29,471 bases of DNA, taken from UBA1431 sp049324235. Lineage in GTDB: Bacteria; Bacillota; Clostridia; Christensenellales; UBA1431. Below, one piece after another: positions 1 through 7,439 of this stretch. The notes under the pieces are model-generated. The model was not told the DNA's origin. It was given only the letters and a program-made list of their open reading frames with translations, and ran no database searches. Positions within the stretch are counted from its first letter, which is position 1. Each line of letters starts with the position of its first letter. The stretch is from the NCBI GenBank assembly GCA_049324235.1, contig JBMOLJ010000114.1, positions 1 through 29,471 on the forward strand, in the 5' to 3' direction. Made by a program: the position numbers and the translations under genes.

Positions 1-123
1 CCGCTTTAGCGGCGGCCAGTGAAAGTAATGCGATTGGCGGACCATTCAACGCGTCTTAAGACGCTGGCCTGTAATATGCCCTTTTAGGGCTAGTGCATAC
101 CACCAGTTCAACTGGTGGTTTTG
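1..123 (+). ncRNA. Densely folded element, candidate structured RNA / transposon right end
   Basis: The first 123 bases can fold almost completely. There is a hairpin at 1-12 (CCGC/GCGG, loop TTTA). A long-range stem joins 14-19 (GGCCAG) to 64-69 (CTGGCC) and encloses the palindrome GCGTCTTAAGACGC at 51-64. A further hairpin lies at 78-90 (GCCC/GGGC), and a final strong hairpin at 99-119 (ACCACCAG/CTGGTGGT) is followed by TTTT, so it could terminate a plus-strand RNA. Frame 3 is open from the window edge to a TAA at 57-59, so the 3' end of a plus-strand gene may overlap the structure. That layout resembles a TnpB or IscB omega-RNA at the end of an IS200/IS605-like element, but the nuclease gene would lie outside the window. 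Identity is inferred; only the folding is seen. Confidence 0.4.
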
Positions 124-139
124 ATTTAACAGATTGTTC

Positions 140-352
140 TTATTTATCCTCTTCCAATTCATTCTCGATCTCGGCTTCAAACACACTAACATCTTCCACA
201 TAAGCCCATGCCAAAGTATCATTTACCATATGCAATTCTAATGCCGATTTATCGGTAAAAACAATATCAAACCCATCAGAATCATTACCAGCAACAATAT
301 GATTAACTGTTTTCCCTTTGATTTGATCTATTAGCTCTTGATAAACATCCAT
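140..352 (-). CDS. Small acidic hypothetical protein (70 aa)
   Basis: I do not recognise this protein. It is 70 residues, starts MDVYQELIDQIK and ends in an acidic tail rich in Glu (EAEIENELEEDK). The middle (HIVAGNDSDGFDIVFTDKSA) alternates in a way that suggests beta strands. I place the start at the ATG at 352 because AAGGAGG lies just upstream; the reading frame extends further upstream to 460, but that extension runs through the promoter and a terminator. It has its own sigma-A-like promoter (380-408) and lies downstream of the protease gene, separated from it by a terminator. Confidence 0.65.
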   Translation of the reverse strand: MDVYQELIDQIKGKTVNHIVAGNDSDGFDIVFTDKSALELHMVNDTLAWAYVEDVSVFEAEIENELEEDK

Positions 353-379
353 TATAGGCCGCCTCCTTGTTTTGGCTAC

Positions 380-408
380 ATCATATAATGAGATTTGGAG
401 AAATTCAA
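380..408 (-). promoter_or_regulatory. Sigma-A-type promoter for the 70-aa gene
   Basis: On the minus strand TTGAAT (403-408) is followed after exactly 17 bases by TATGAT (380-385), upstream of the AAGGAGG and ATG at 352. Spacing and sequence fit a vegetative promoter. Confidence 0.55.
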
Positions 409-423
409 CTATTTGGGAATAGA

Positions 424-451
424 AAAAGACCTCCCAATTAGGGAAGGTCTT
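424..451 (-). terminator. Rho-independent terminator after the aspartic protease gene
   Basis: Minus strand reads AAGACCTTCCC, a short AT loop, GGGAGGTCTT and then a T run. It lies just beyond the stop at 474, so it closes the 1260-474 operon. Confidence 0.75.
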
Positions 452-473
452 GAATTTCAATAGTCTTATAATC

Positions 474-992
474 CTAATTAGACCCGCAACATTTTTTGTA
501 TTTTTTGCCGCTTCCGCAAGGGCATAAGGCGTTGCGGCTTATGCCAGAATTATTACCATTTAAAATCTTAACATAGTCTGTTTCTCCCATTGATGGAAAA
601 ACAAATGATAAGGTTGTTTTGTTGTTGTGGTTTGTCAGGGCAAAATCTCCTGTTGTAATTATATTCATGCCAATCAACATTTCAACATTATCATGCAACG
701 TTACCATATCTGCTTGAAACGGATTAATATGAAGATTATTAGGTAACTTTAAAGATATCCCGTATCGTGGAGCTTGTGAAATACCACTAGCCGTAGAAAT
801 AGTACAAACACCGGTTTGCTCTAATCCTAAATCATTAACAACCTTATTAGTTATACATGTAGACGTAGCTCCGGTGTCCCATATAGCATTTACTTCTATG
901 GACTTATTATTGATCGGATTAATAACCGTAACTTTTGTTATTAATTGATGAACTAATGTACTATGTTGTACGGTAAAAGCATTATTTTTCAA
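474..992 (-). CDS. Retropepsin-like aspartic protease with C-terminal SEC-C zinc motif
   Basis: This 172-residue protein carries a single retropepsin-type catalytic motif, D-T-G-A at residues 39-42 (AIWDTGATS), followed by the hydrophobic flap-like stretch expected of clan AA proteases. Such proteins act as homodimers, each subunit supplying one aspartate. The last 16 residues form a SEC-C motif, CPCGSGKKYKKCCG, which binds zinc in SecA and in many unrelated proteins and may hold the protease to a partner. The start is TTG at 992, supported by AGGAG seven bases upstream; no better start is near. It follows the DUF5678-like gene by 16 bases, and this gene pair recurs in bacteria (family knowledge, from memory). 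The substrate is unknown. The gene is AT-rich compared with the core island. Confidence 0.85.
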   Translation of the reverse strand: MKNNAFTVQHSTLVHQLITKVTVINPINNKSIEVNAIWDTGATSTCITNKVVNDLGLEQTGVCTISTASGISQAPRYGISLKLPNNLHINPFQADMVTLHDNVEMLIGMNIITTGDFALTNHNNKTTLSFVFPSMGETDYVKILNGNNSGISRNALCPCGSGKKYKKCCGSN

Positions 993-1008
993 CTTTTAGC
1001 TCCTATTA

Positions 1009-1260
1009 TTAATTTACACGGGTATGATACACATGATATAGGTCACTAATATTTTTAACAACCTCTTGCACTAAAAACGTCCCTATTTCTTCTGTTTTAC
1101 ATGTTTGTTCTATAGCTTCTTGGTAAGAATCATAGGAGCCTAATATTACACTATTTTTTATCGCAATATGTTTACCAAAGAAATTAGATCTAATTTCTTC
1201 AAAATGATTTTTAAAATAATCATATTCTAGTAATAATTTGTCGTTTGTTCCACTAACCAT
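1009..1260 (-). CDS. DUF5678-like small protein
   Basis: An 83-residue protein with the pattern YFKNHFEEIRSNFFGKHIAI followed by a short glycine turn and DSYQEAIEQ. This resembles DUF5678-type proteins (a Y..n..el...y.GkyvAi.. motif), which often precede retropepsin-like protease genes, as here. The ATG at 1260 is preceded by GGAGGG at a good distance, and a consensus promoter lies upstream (1285-1313). It is the first gene of a two-gene operon with the protease. The biochemical role of the family is unknown to me; it may be a partner or modulator of the protease. Confidence 0.7.
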   Translation of the reverse strand: MVSGTNDKLLLEYDYFKNHFEEIRSNFFGKHIAIKNSVILGSYDSYQEAIEQTCKTEEIGTFLVQEVVKNISDLYHVYHTRVN

Positions 1261-1284
1261 AGTAGAAACCCTCCGTTACGTTAA

Positions 1285-1313
1285 ATTATATTATCGCATA
1301 TAATACAAGTCAA
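1285..1313 (-). promoter_or_regulatory. Sigma-A promoter of the DUF5678/protease operon
   Basis: Minus strand TTGACT (1308-1313), a 17-base spacer, then a perfect TATAAT (1285-1290), about 25 bases before the start codon at 1260. The surrounding 1261-1407 interval is very AT-rich and otherwise shows no gene. Confidence 0.75.
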
Positions 1314-1407
1314 TAATAATATCGTTCATAATATGCCATTCCTTAATATTATATTATGGTTTCAAACAATAGTGACACCAAAACATATGTTTTAGTTTTT
1401 CCCTATT

Positions 1408-2415
1408 TTATGCAACCATAAACTCCCTCAACCTCAAAGAATCGTTGGTTACACACATACTATGTAAACAAGATTCAACCAACATGCTCTTTAAATTCGT
1501 CGTATTATCTTCAAAGCCCTTAGAATCAAGAAACTTAAACCACGCAAGGTAGTTGTCCAAATATTTACTTGCTACACCATTAAACCGATCCAGCCACTTC
1601 TTCATCCGGCTATGGTAGCTGTTGACGTTCTGGATGTGATAAATGCCCTTCAGGACATGTCGATCTTTAAGCGCGTAGTATTCCATACCCTTATCTTTAG
1701 CGTAAGTCTTATAGGCTCTCCAACCGTCTGTACACAGAATATTAGAAGGGGAGAGGAACGAACCGACAAGTTCATCAACTTTCTCAGTTCTAATTCTCCC
1801 CATACAAGACACCTTAGAGACTGTGTTTTTGCTTCTATCTCTTGCAACCAGCACGCAAACCTGTTCATGGCTAATGCCACGAAGTTTAGAAGCACCTCCG
1901 CGTTTACGTGCTTTTCGGTTTTTTAAGTTCTTTTTTCCCTTCTCGGAATGGAGAAAGTAGGTTTCGTCCATTTCAACGATACCATCAAAAGCGTTGTTTT
2001 CCATTTCTGTAAGGGCAGTTAGGAGTTTATGCCTCCAATAAAACAGCGAGACATAAGACACACCAATTATCTCAGCAGACTTACGAAGGGAGTACCCTTT
2101 AAGCATACATTCTACGAAAGGAATCCACTTATCAGGGAATTTAGTCCGACTGAGAGGGGTATTGGTTAGGTCGCTGAAGGTTTTATGGCAGTCTTTGCAA
2201 AGGTAGCGTTGACGACCATTATAAGTGCCGTGACGTACCACGCTGATACTTCCACAAATGGGACATGCAAAGCCTTTCTTGAATTTGGTTTCGCGGATTT
2301 CATTAATTAGTTTGCCTTCTCTATGCTGTGATTTGCTTAAAGATGCTTGAAGGGCTATAATTAATTGTTCCTTTTGTTCGTCTGTAAGATTGTTGATGTC
2401 TATATTGGTAGGCAT
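1408..2415 (-). CDS. IS1595-family transposase
   Basis: This 335-residue protein has the IS1595/ISXO2 layout. An N-terminal zinc ribbon (ACPICG near residue 50, CKDCHKTF near 75) is followed by a helix-turn-helix-like segment (SLRKSAEIIGVSYVSLFYW). The DDE-type catalytic core shows VEMDETYF with the first acidic residue, ILCTDGWRAY with the second, and NSYHSRMKKWLDRFNGVA near the C-terminus, the region of the final catalytic residue. Length fits an intact enzyme. It has its own promoter (2447-2475) and AAGGGAG before the ATG at 2415. I could not define clear terminal inverted repeats or an 8-bp target duplication, although GGCTTTGTTAAAC (minus strand, about 2483-2495) is a plausible outer end on the right. 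The element separates the AT-rich left unit from the core island. Confidence 0.9.
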   Translation of the reverse strand: MPTNIDINNLTDEQKEQLIIALQASLSKSQHREGKLINEIRETKFKKGFACPICGSISVVRHGTYNGRQRYLCKDCHKTFSDLTNTPLSRTKFPDKWIPFVECMLKGYSLRKSAEIIGVSYVSLFYWRHKLLTALTEMENNAFDGIVEMDETYFLHSEKGKKNLKNRKARKRGGASKLRGISHEQVCVLVARDRSKNTVSKVSCMGRIRTEKVDELVGSFLSPSNILCTDGWRAYKTYAKDKGMEYYALKDRHVLKGIYHIQNVNSYHSRMKKWLDRFNGVASKYLDNYLAWFKFLDSKGFEDNTTNLKSMLVESCLHSMCVTNDSLRLREFMVA

Positions 2416-2446
2416 TTGGATTTCTCCCTTGCTGGTTTATGGTTCT

Positions 2447-2475
2447 ATTATACAGCAAGGAGAAAGAAATATCAA
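2447..2475 (-). promoter_or_regulatory. Promoter of the IS1595-type transposase
   Basis: Minus strand TTGATA (2470-2475), 17-base spacer, TATAAT (2447-2452), followed by AAGGGAG and the ATG at 2415. Confidence 0.7.
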
Positions 2476-2507
2476 CAGCGAAGTTTAACAAAGCCTAACT
2501 TTAAAGA

Positions 2508-2535
2508 GAACGGCGGTTTTTTATAACCGCCGTTC
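2508..2535 (-). terminator. Perfect 11-bp inverted repeat, probable end of the 2656 transcription unit
   Basis: GAACGGCGGTT (2508-2518) and AACCGCCGTTC (2525-2535) pair perfectly around a 6-base AT loop. It lies downstream of the last core-island gene (stop at 2656). The minus-strand tail is TCTTTAAAG, a poor T tract, so termination strength is uncertain. The 120 bases between it and 2656 show no gene. Confidence 0.5.
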
Positions 2536-2655
2536 AACATCAAGGGCTGTTACTTTGCCGCCCATACGACGGTTTATTTCACTGCGTCAGGCAATAATTC
2601 AGGAATCTATACAATGTAAAAATCAGCCTTTCAATAGAGCGCGAACCTTTGAAAA

Positions 2656-2964
2656 TCATCTATCCTTTTTCGACGGATTTATCTTTGGTGTTAATTTATA
2701 TCCTTTAGGTGCTTTGAACTGGCCGTTTCCATAAACATCAAGATACAGCAGTTTATTGCCGTCATCTCCCGACACTTCAAAGACATCTATCATATGGCTG
2801 CTTTGAGACTCAAACGTCGATCCAATTCTCCTGTAAGTCACCGTGCAACCTTTTTCGGTATGCAATCCTCCAAAGAAATGCCGTATATCCGCATAGCCGT
2901 TTAGCAAAACTGGGTTGGAGGGCACATAACCATACTCTTCATTTTGATTTTTAGAAATCAGCAT
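2656..2964 (-). CDS. Hypothetical protein (102 aa)
   Basis: I cannot assign a function. The protein is 102 residues, begins MLISKNQNEEYGYVPSNPV and carries the conserved-looking stretches VTYRRIGS and LYLDVYGNGQFKAPKGYKL, which suggest a small alpha/beta domain. It has no signal peptide. The start at 2964 is chosen because AAAGGTGAT lies directly upstream; the open frame extends to 3045 but that part overlaps the preceding lipoprotein gene in a different frame. It lies 13 bases after the lipoprotein gene, so the two are probably cotranscribed, and it may be the cytosolic partner of that lipoprotein. Confidence 0.65.
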   Translation of the reverse strand: MLISKNQNEEYGYVPSNPVLLNGYADIRHFFGGLHTEKGCTVTYRRIGSTFESQSSHMIDVFEVSGDDGNKLLYLDVYGNGQFKAPKGYKLTPKINPSKKDR

Positions 2965-2977
2965 TTTATCACCTTTT

Positions 2978-3493
2978 TTACTCTCCCGTGTTCGGTTCAT
3001 AATTGACTTTTGTGGATAGTCCCTGGCAGTAAGGGACAGGTTCAAGCGCTAATTTGGCAACATTAACCGAAACACCGCCTTGCTGATTGTCGCTATGAAA
3101 AACCGTGATTGTATCCGGCGTTTGATCCGTATCGTATTCAAAGCAAACAAGATTTCCGGGTAATGTGGCCAGGTATGGTGTTGTACTGAGTGCGTCATAA
3201 ACCGTGCCGTCTACAGTAATTGATGCACCAACATAAATGTCCCAATCAAAATCCACACCCGACATTACATAGGCGCATACGGAGGTTTCTTTACCGTCCG
3301 CAGCTTTCGTTCCCTGGATATAAACACATGTCTTGCCGTCGCTGTTCGTTCCGATTTCTGCTATCTGATATGAAACCTTATTTCCTTTTGCGTTCTTTAC
3401 GGTTACAGTGCCGTTGCTTTCATAGGCGTTTGAACAACCGTAAAGATTGATCATCGCTATAAATAGAATGGATACGATAAGTACTTTCTTCAT
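2978..3493 (-). CDS. Secreted lipoprotein (171 aa)
   Basis: The first 20 residues form a lipoprotein signal: MKK, a hydrophobic core and the lipobox L-Y-G-C with the modified Cys at 20. The mature part (about 150 residues) is polar and beta-rich, with Thr/Ser/Asp-rich segments such as GTVTVKNAKGNKVSY and VGASITVDGTVY that suggest a beta-sandwich. No catalytic motif is visible. The ATG at 3493 follows CGGAGGA at a good spacing. A weak promoter (TTGATA, 17 bases, TACACA) may lie upstream at about 3512-3540 on the minus strand. It is one of three lipoproteins in the island; function unknown, possibly surface sensing or binding. Confidence 0.75.
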   Translation of the reverse strand: MKKVLIVSILFIAMINLYGCSNAYESNGTVTVKNAKGNKVSYQIAEIGTNSDGKTCVYIQGTKAADGKETSVCAYVMSGVDFDWDIYVGASITVDGTVYDALSTTPYLATLPGNLVCFEYDTDQTPDTITVFHSDNQQGGVSVNVAKLALEPVPYCQGLSTKVNYEPNTGE

Positions 3494-3590
3494 AAATGGA
3501 TTCCTCCGTATGCTGTGTATCTATACCATACCGTAGTATCAAGAAGTCCGGGCGAATAATTGCCAATGCGTGAATAGACATCTTGGCAAT

Positions 3591-3905
3591 TCATTTTTCC
3601 TGAAGCTTTCTAAGCGTATCGGCCGCTGCTTTTCTGACGGAGTAATCTGCGTCATTCAGTAGTTGCTCTAAAGATTCTGCATCTGTCAATCTGCGGGCAA
3701 GACCTCGCCGTACCATAGGATCACGATCTTCCAATGCAAAGGCCCGCGTGATTTCAGGATCATCAAGATATACAACCGCAATTCTCCTTGCAGCTCCGGA
3801 ACGCGCCCCATAAGCGACCTCTATCAACTCTTCTCTGGTCATATCCGGGCGCACACCCTGCATAGCGGCCGCATCGTCCATGCTTCTCCAGTTAGCGTAT
3901 GTCAT
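3591..3905 (-). CDS. Small HEAT-repeat-like protein (104 aa)
   Basis: The protein contains helical repeats of the HEAT type: ARRIAVVYLDDPEITRAFALEDRDPMVRR (split here by eye into two helices) and then LEQLLNDADYSVRKAAADTL. The D-x-x-V-R signature occurs twice (DPMVRR, DYSVRK). HEAT arrays are protein-binding scaffolds. The ATG at 3905 follows AAAGGGGG. The gene starts 15 bases after the metallophosphoesterase stop, so the two form one operon. The 150-aa protein at 6071 has similar D..(V/I)R repeats, so the island carries two such scaffolds. The partner is unknown. Confidence 0.7.
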   Translation of the reverse strand: MTYANWRSMDDAAAMQGVRPDMTREELIEVAYGARSGAARRIAVVYLDDPEITRAFALEDRDPMVRRGLARRLTDAESLEQLLNDADYSVRKAAADTLRKLQEK

Positions 3906-3920
3906 ATCACAGTGCCCCCT

Positions 3921-4727
3921 TTAAGAAATTTGTTTTAGTATCTGTTTTCGTTTTGCCTTATTTGCGGTATCCCATTGGCGCTCACTGATGATCGCTTCAT
4001 AAAGCACGGTGTGCCTGTCATCCATGATCCGATTTGTGTGATAGTGTCCGCAAAACCATTGTCTACAGGTGACTTTTTTATCGAGTGAGGTGAAAAACTG
4101 CGTTAGGCTGTCGGATGTATATTCGCTTTCATCAAAGGCCAAATGGTATTTATCCGGCAGGCAGTGGGTGATAACATAGTCCACAGTAAAATTGTGCCTT
4201 GCAAGGTTCTGATAACCTTCCTCCATCTCTGATTGCGAAGGCAGCTCTTCTTTCCACCAGGAATAATGATTGACGCGAAAGAACATATTTCGCTTTTTCA
4301 TATAATCAAACTTAACGGGGAACGAAGGGTCATCCATATCGAGGACGCCATTCCATATATCATGGCAGGCAGCTCCCCCCATCGTAAAAAAGCTTTTCCC
4401 ATCTAAGCTGTAAATCTGCCCACGCATCAAATGAATCACATGAGGGCGTATAAACTGTACTTTGCCGCCGTTCCATTCGCTTACGGGATAGCTGTTTAGC
4501 AGGTCAAAATTTTCGTGGTTGCCATCCACAAACAGTGTCGTGAAGGGCTTCTCCTCTAACCAATCCTGACAGTTTTGATCTTGCTTGCCGCCATCCCACA
4601 CACACCCAAAATCGCCGCAAATAATCATATAATCGGATTTTGTAAGCCCTTTTTGTTCGGGAAAGTCTTTATCCGAAAGCCTTTCAATACCATGGGAAGC
4701 GTGAATATCTCCTGTAAGATAAATCAT
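3921..4727 (-). CDS. Calcineurin-like metallophosphoesterase
   Basis: The 268-residue protein has all the metal-binding blocks of the calcineurin-like phosphoesterase family: GDIH (residues 6-9), CGDFG (Asp 39), VDGNHENF (Asn 70, His 71), a later histidine in VITHCLP and GHYH near residue 230. It should be an active dimetal phosphodiesterase or phosphatase. The substrate cannot be read from the sequence; candidates include nucleotides, protein phosphates or RNA ends. There is no signal peptide, so it is cytosolic. AGGAGG lies just upstream of the ATG at 4727. It is the first gene of a unit that continues into the HEAT-like gene, and lies behind a terminator that closes the unit upstream. Confidence 0.9.
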   Translation of the reverse strand: MIYLTGDIHASHGIERLSDKDFPEQKGLTKSDYMIICGDFGCVWDGGKQDQNCQDWLEEKPFTTLFVDGNHENFDLLNSYPVSEWNGGKVQFIRPHVIHLMRGQIYSLDGKSFFTMGGAACHDIWNGVLDMDDPSFPVKFDYMKKRNMFFRVNHYSWWKEELPSQSEMEEGYQNLARHNFTVDYVITHCLPDKYHLAFDESEYTSDSLTQFFTSLDKKVTCRQWFCGHYHTNRIMDDRHTVLYEAIISERQWDTANKAKRKQILKQIS

Positions 4728-4806
4728 GAGGCGTTCCTCCTTAAGTAGTTCTTAATAATCGTTTTGATATGTTCATCTTACCTGAGAAAAATACTTTCAG
4801 ATGAAA

Positions 4807-4840
4807 AAACGCCAAAGCGTGGATTTACACTTTGGCGTTT
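4807..4840 (-). terminator. Rho-independent terminator, copy 1 of a duplicated hairpin
   Basis: Minus strand reads AAACGCCAAAG, a 12-base loop, CTTTGGCGTTT and then more Ts. It lies directly after the stop at 4882. A near-copy occurs at 9323-9350. Confidence 0.85.
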
Positions 4841-4881
4841 CAATATAATGATGTATGCAGACCGCAGAGAATTCGGCAAGG

Positions 4882-6024
4882 CTATTTGGGCTTATCAAGG
4901 GTTCTCGGTTCGATCAATCCGACCAGATAGCTATCATCGGAAAACAAATCGTCAATACGCATCAGGTATAACCGTTCCTGCGCATTGGCATAATTCTTCC
5001 ATTCTTGCTCAAGATACGGACTGGTATAAAGCTGATACAGTATTGCCATGCATGTTTTGTTTTGAAGCGTAACCCGCTCACGCACCATACTATGCGGCAC
5101 CGCAAAGGTTTCCATCATATTGAGAAACTCGCTGTTTACAACCTTGGCAATGTCCTCGACATCATATGGATTATCTGTGCTTACAGGCAAGCCCCGATGC
5201 TGCCGCAGCACTGCGTCATACGCATGGTACGGCAGATTCAGTTCATGTGGACGCAGGCAATCAAGCCTTTCCAATGCTTCTGTACGGTCCGATGGATGCA
5301 TGGACAATGCCTGTGCCAGATCTGCTTCAAGTTCATATGACGGATCAGGGCCGTCACTGGACTTCCTTTCATTAAAATCATCAAATGGCTCCAAGTCGAT
5401 CTCGGCCCGGTTATGCACTGAAAAATCATGCTTTTCCGCAAGAGCCTTTTGATAGATCAGCAGCTCGCGTGTCATATAATCAAGCCGATGGTCATTCGTG
5501 TCCATATCGCGCAGGGCCGCAATATTCTGAGTTCGGCGCAGCAGGTCAGCAATGAGCTGCATGTACTTGCGCCATTTACTGCGGCGGCAATAATGCAGCT
5601 TTTTCTGCGCCACTTCCAGGCATTTGAGCCGCATGGCCATAGCATGAATATCATCCTCCGCATCGTCACAGGCCCATGCCGCACAAAGATAGGCACGCAG
5701 CGCGCCGGTGGTGTCCCGGACATGTTCGCAATACAGCGCCCGTTTATGAAAAGTATGTGCGGAAAAAGGCAGGCTTGCATCCAGCCCGCTGTAAATCTGG
5801 CGCAAGGTTTCTTTAGTAGCACATGGCCATCTGCGTAGAGTTTTTGCTACATACCCGCAGTTTGGACACTCCATCAACCAATATTTCATCGTTGAACGCA
5901 GCATCGGAGCTGGCCGAAAATCCAAGTCAGGCTCACCGAACAGGCTGTATGAGGTCAATACAGCCTGTTTGCTCTTTATGCCGCAAACGGCACATCGGAT
6001 TGAAATCTCTTTTATTGTGCTCAT
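4882..6024 (-). CDS. DUF2225-like zinc-ribbon protein with helical C-terminal region (380 aa)
   Basis: The N-terminal 60 residues form a split zinc ribbon, C11-x2-C14 and C53-x2-C56 (MECPNCGY), with the intervening GEPDLDFRPAP segment typical of DUF2225 proteins. The remaining 320 residues are predicted by eye to be helical and TPR-like, rich in Ala, Leu, Arg and paired aromatic positions. DUF2225 proteins have no known activity. I prefer the ATG at 6024 (AAAGG about 12 bases upstream) to the in-frame TTG at 6036, which sits directly on that site. It is the last gene of the 9240-4882 unit and is followed by a strong terminator. Confidence 0.75.
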   Translation of the reverse strand: MSTIKEISIRCAVCGIKSKQAVLTSYSLFGEPDLDFRPAPMLRSTMKYWLMECPNCGYVAKTLRRWPCATKETLRQIYSGLDASLPFSAHTFHKRALYCEHVRDTTGALRAYLCAAWACDDAEDDIHAMAMRLKCLEVAQKKLHYCRRSKWRKYMQLIADLLRRTQNIAALRDMDTNDHRLDYMTRELLIYQKALAEKHDFSVHNRAEIDLEPFDDFNERKSSDGPDPSYELEADLAQALSMHPSDRTEALERLDCLRPHELNLPYHAYDAVLRQHRGLPVSTDNPYDVEDIAKVVNSEFLNMMETFAVPHSMVRERVTLQNKTCMAILYQLYTSPYLEQEWKNYANAQERLYLMRIDDLFSDDSYLVGLIEPRTLDKPK

Positions 6025-6070
6025 TGTATCGACCAACCTTTACCGGTACTTTTGCTGTTCGGGCGGCGGT

Positions 6071-6523
6071 TCACCACCATTCCTCATCAATTCTCTGACC
6101 TGTTGCGAGAAAGTGCAGATGGGCATTACGTTCCATAATCGCAGAGATCACCTTTTCCGCGTCCGCATCCATTTCGGAGGCATCCCACAATTTGTCCCCC
6201 TTACGGCAGGCATACTTACGATGTGCAATGTCCCGAATATAATCGCTCTCATCCTCAATTGTGATTTTGGCAAGCAGAGTTTTATCCGTCAGCTTTCTTA
6301 CGGCCTCATAGCGCAGCTCGTCTACATGTTCTGTCTGAGCGATGTGGGAAAGCATTTCTTGATTTTTCAGTTTATAAATGGCCGCAATACGCACCTCGAC
6401 ATAGGGGCTTTTCTTCCATAACCGAAAAAGTCGGATATCTCTTTTTGTTCGTTGTATCATTTTAAGCTGATGCGCCTCAATCCGGCTATCCCAATCATGC
6501 CCTTTGAATAAACACTGCCACAT
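6071..6523 (-). CDS. HEAT-like repeat protein with truncated zinc-ribbon-like N-terminus (150 aa)
   Basis: The sequence contains three HEAT-like units with V/I-R signatures (YVEVRIAAIYKL, ELRYEAVRKL, YIRDIAHRKY), consistent with a protein-binding scaffold. Its N-terminus, MWQCLFKGHDW, closely resembles the start of the 90-aa zinc-ribbon protein at 7890 (MKLACLFGHRW), but the later cysteine pairs are missing. The two may share an origin. I choose the ATG at 6523 since GGAAGG lies nine bases upstream; a second in-frame ATG two codons earlier is too close to that site. No signal peptide or membrane segment. Confidence 0.65.
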   Translation of the reverse strand: MWQCLFKGHDWDSRIEAHQLKMIQRTKRDIRLFRLWKKSPYVEVRIAAIYKLKNQEMLSHIAQTEHVDELRYEAVRKLTDKTLLAKITIEDESDYIRDIAHRKYACRKGDKLWDASEMDADAEKVISAIMERNAHLHFLATGQRIDEEWW

Positions 6524-6599
6524 ACGCATTCACCTTCCATAGTTCACCGCTCAATGTATAGACGCCTTGGATACCGATAACTTTCACAACGCTCCCTGA

Positions 6600-7439
6600 T
6601 CAGTTCACCGTGCCACTGCCGCCGCAAACCGGGCAATGTGTCCAGCGGCTCTTGGGTATTTGCTGCCACCGTCCATTGACCATAACCTGATCAAAATACT
6701 GATCGTTATACCCACCGGCTCCGCCGCACTTCGAGCAACGGTGTTCTCCTTCGGTTATTACCTGACCGGAGCCGCCTTGTTCAAGCACGCTGGCATCAAC
6801 GCCGACAAGCCCCGATATTGATCCATCCACGACAATATCAGTATCCAGGGTTGCCGCGCTTCGGTCATCGCTGAAATCCACAATACTGCTGTCTGAAAGC
6901 TGCATTAGGAAGAAACTGGGGACATATAATGCTCCGTCAACCACAACAGGAACAATCTTGGTGTCCACAGCAGAAATTGTCTTGCTGCCGTAGGTCAGCG
7001 TAGGCGAATCTGCGAATACCTGAATGAGAGCATTATTAATTACCGTCACACAGGCGCTCTTATCTTCATTTGTCAGGCAAGCCACGCCAAAACAGTTTAG
7101 TACGTCCTCAATCGGATAATAACCGCCGTTTGGCTCATCCGGGAGTGTGAAGGGGTAGTTTTCCGTCTCGACCTCTGTACCGTTTATCACCAAACGGTAG
7201 CGTGTGCGCCCTTCATCGTCTTCAAAGGGGAACGAAACGCCGGGACTTGATTCTTCGGTCCGTGAGGTTGCGCTCGGTTGCGCGGGCTGTTCCGTTACCG
7301 ACACAGTCGGTTCGTTCTCAAGGGTATCTGCTGAACGGCCAGCATCTGAAGCGTGATCAGAACTGTCACTTGTTGAACCGCATGAACACAGCGACAGGCA
7401 TAGGATCAATATCAGGCTGATAAAAAATAGTCGTTTCAT
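6600..7439 (-). CDS. Lipoprotein with copper-amine-oxidase-N-like domain and DnaJ-like cysteine pairs
   Basis: A 279-residue lipoprotein: signal peptide ending L-C-S-C, with Cys 20 the likely lipidated residue, then a Ser/Thr/Glu-rich linker to about residue 75. The central region (YRLVINGTEVETENYPF, YYPIEDVLNCFGV, YVPSFFLMQL) has the features of a copper amine oxidase N-terminal-type (stalk) domain, common in Clostridia surface proteins. The C-terminus carries CSKCGGAGG and CPVCGGSG pairs, the C-x2-C-x-G-x-G arrangement of DnaJ zinc centres, which is odd for an exported protein. The ATG at 7439 follows AGGAGG and overlaps the preceding gene by four bases, so translation is coupled. Function unknown, perhaps an envelope sensor. 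Confidence 0.75.
   Translation of the reverse strand: MKRLFFISLILILCLSLCSCGSTSDSSDHASDAGRSADTLENEPTVSVTEQPAQPSATSRTEESSPGVSFPFEDDEGRTRYRLVINGTEVETENYPFTLPDEPNGGYYPIEDVLNCFGVACLTNEDKSACVTVINNALIQVFADSPTLTYGSKTISAVDTKIVPVVVDGALYVPSFFLMQLSDSSIVDFSDDRSAATLDTDIVVDGSISGLVGVDASVLEQGGSGQVITEGEHRCSKCGGAGGYNDQYFDQVMVNGRWQQIPKSRWTHCPVCGGSGTVN

Noticed and set aside
1330..2500. Complete IS1595 element with inverted repeats and an 8-bp target duplication
   Set aside because: A plausible right end (minus strand GGCTTTGTTAAAC) is visible, but GGTTTCAAAC at 1358-1367 on the left matches it only partly and the flanks do not repeat.
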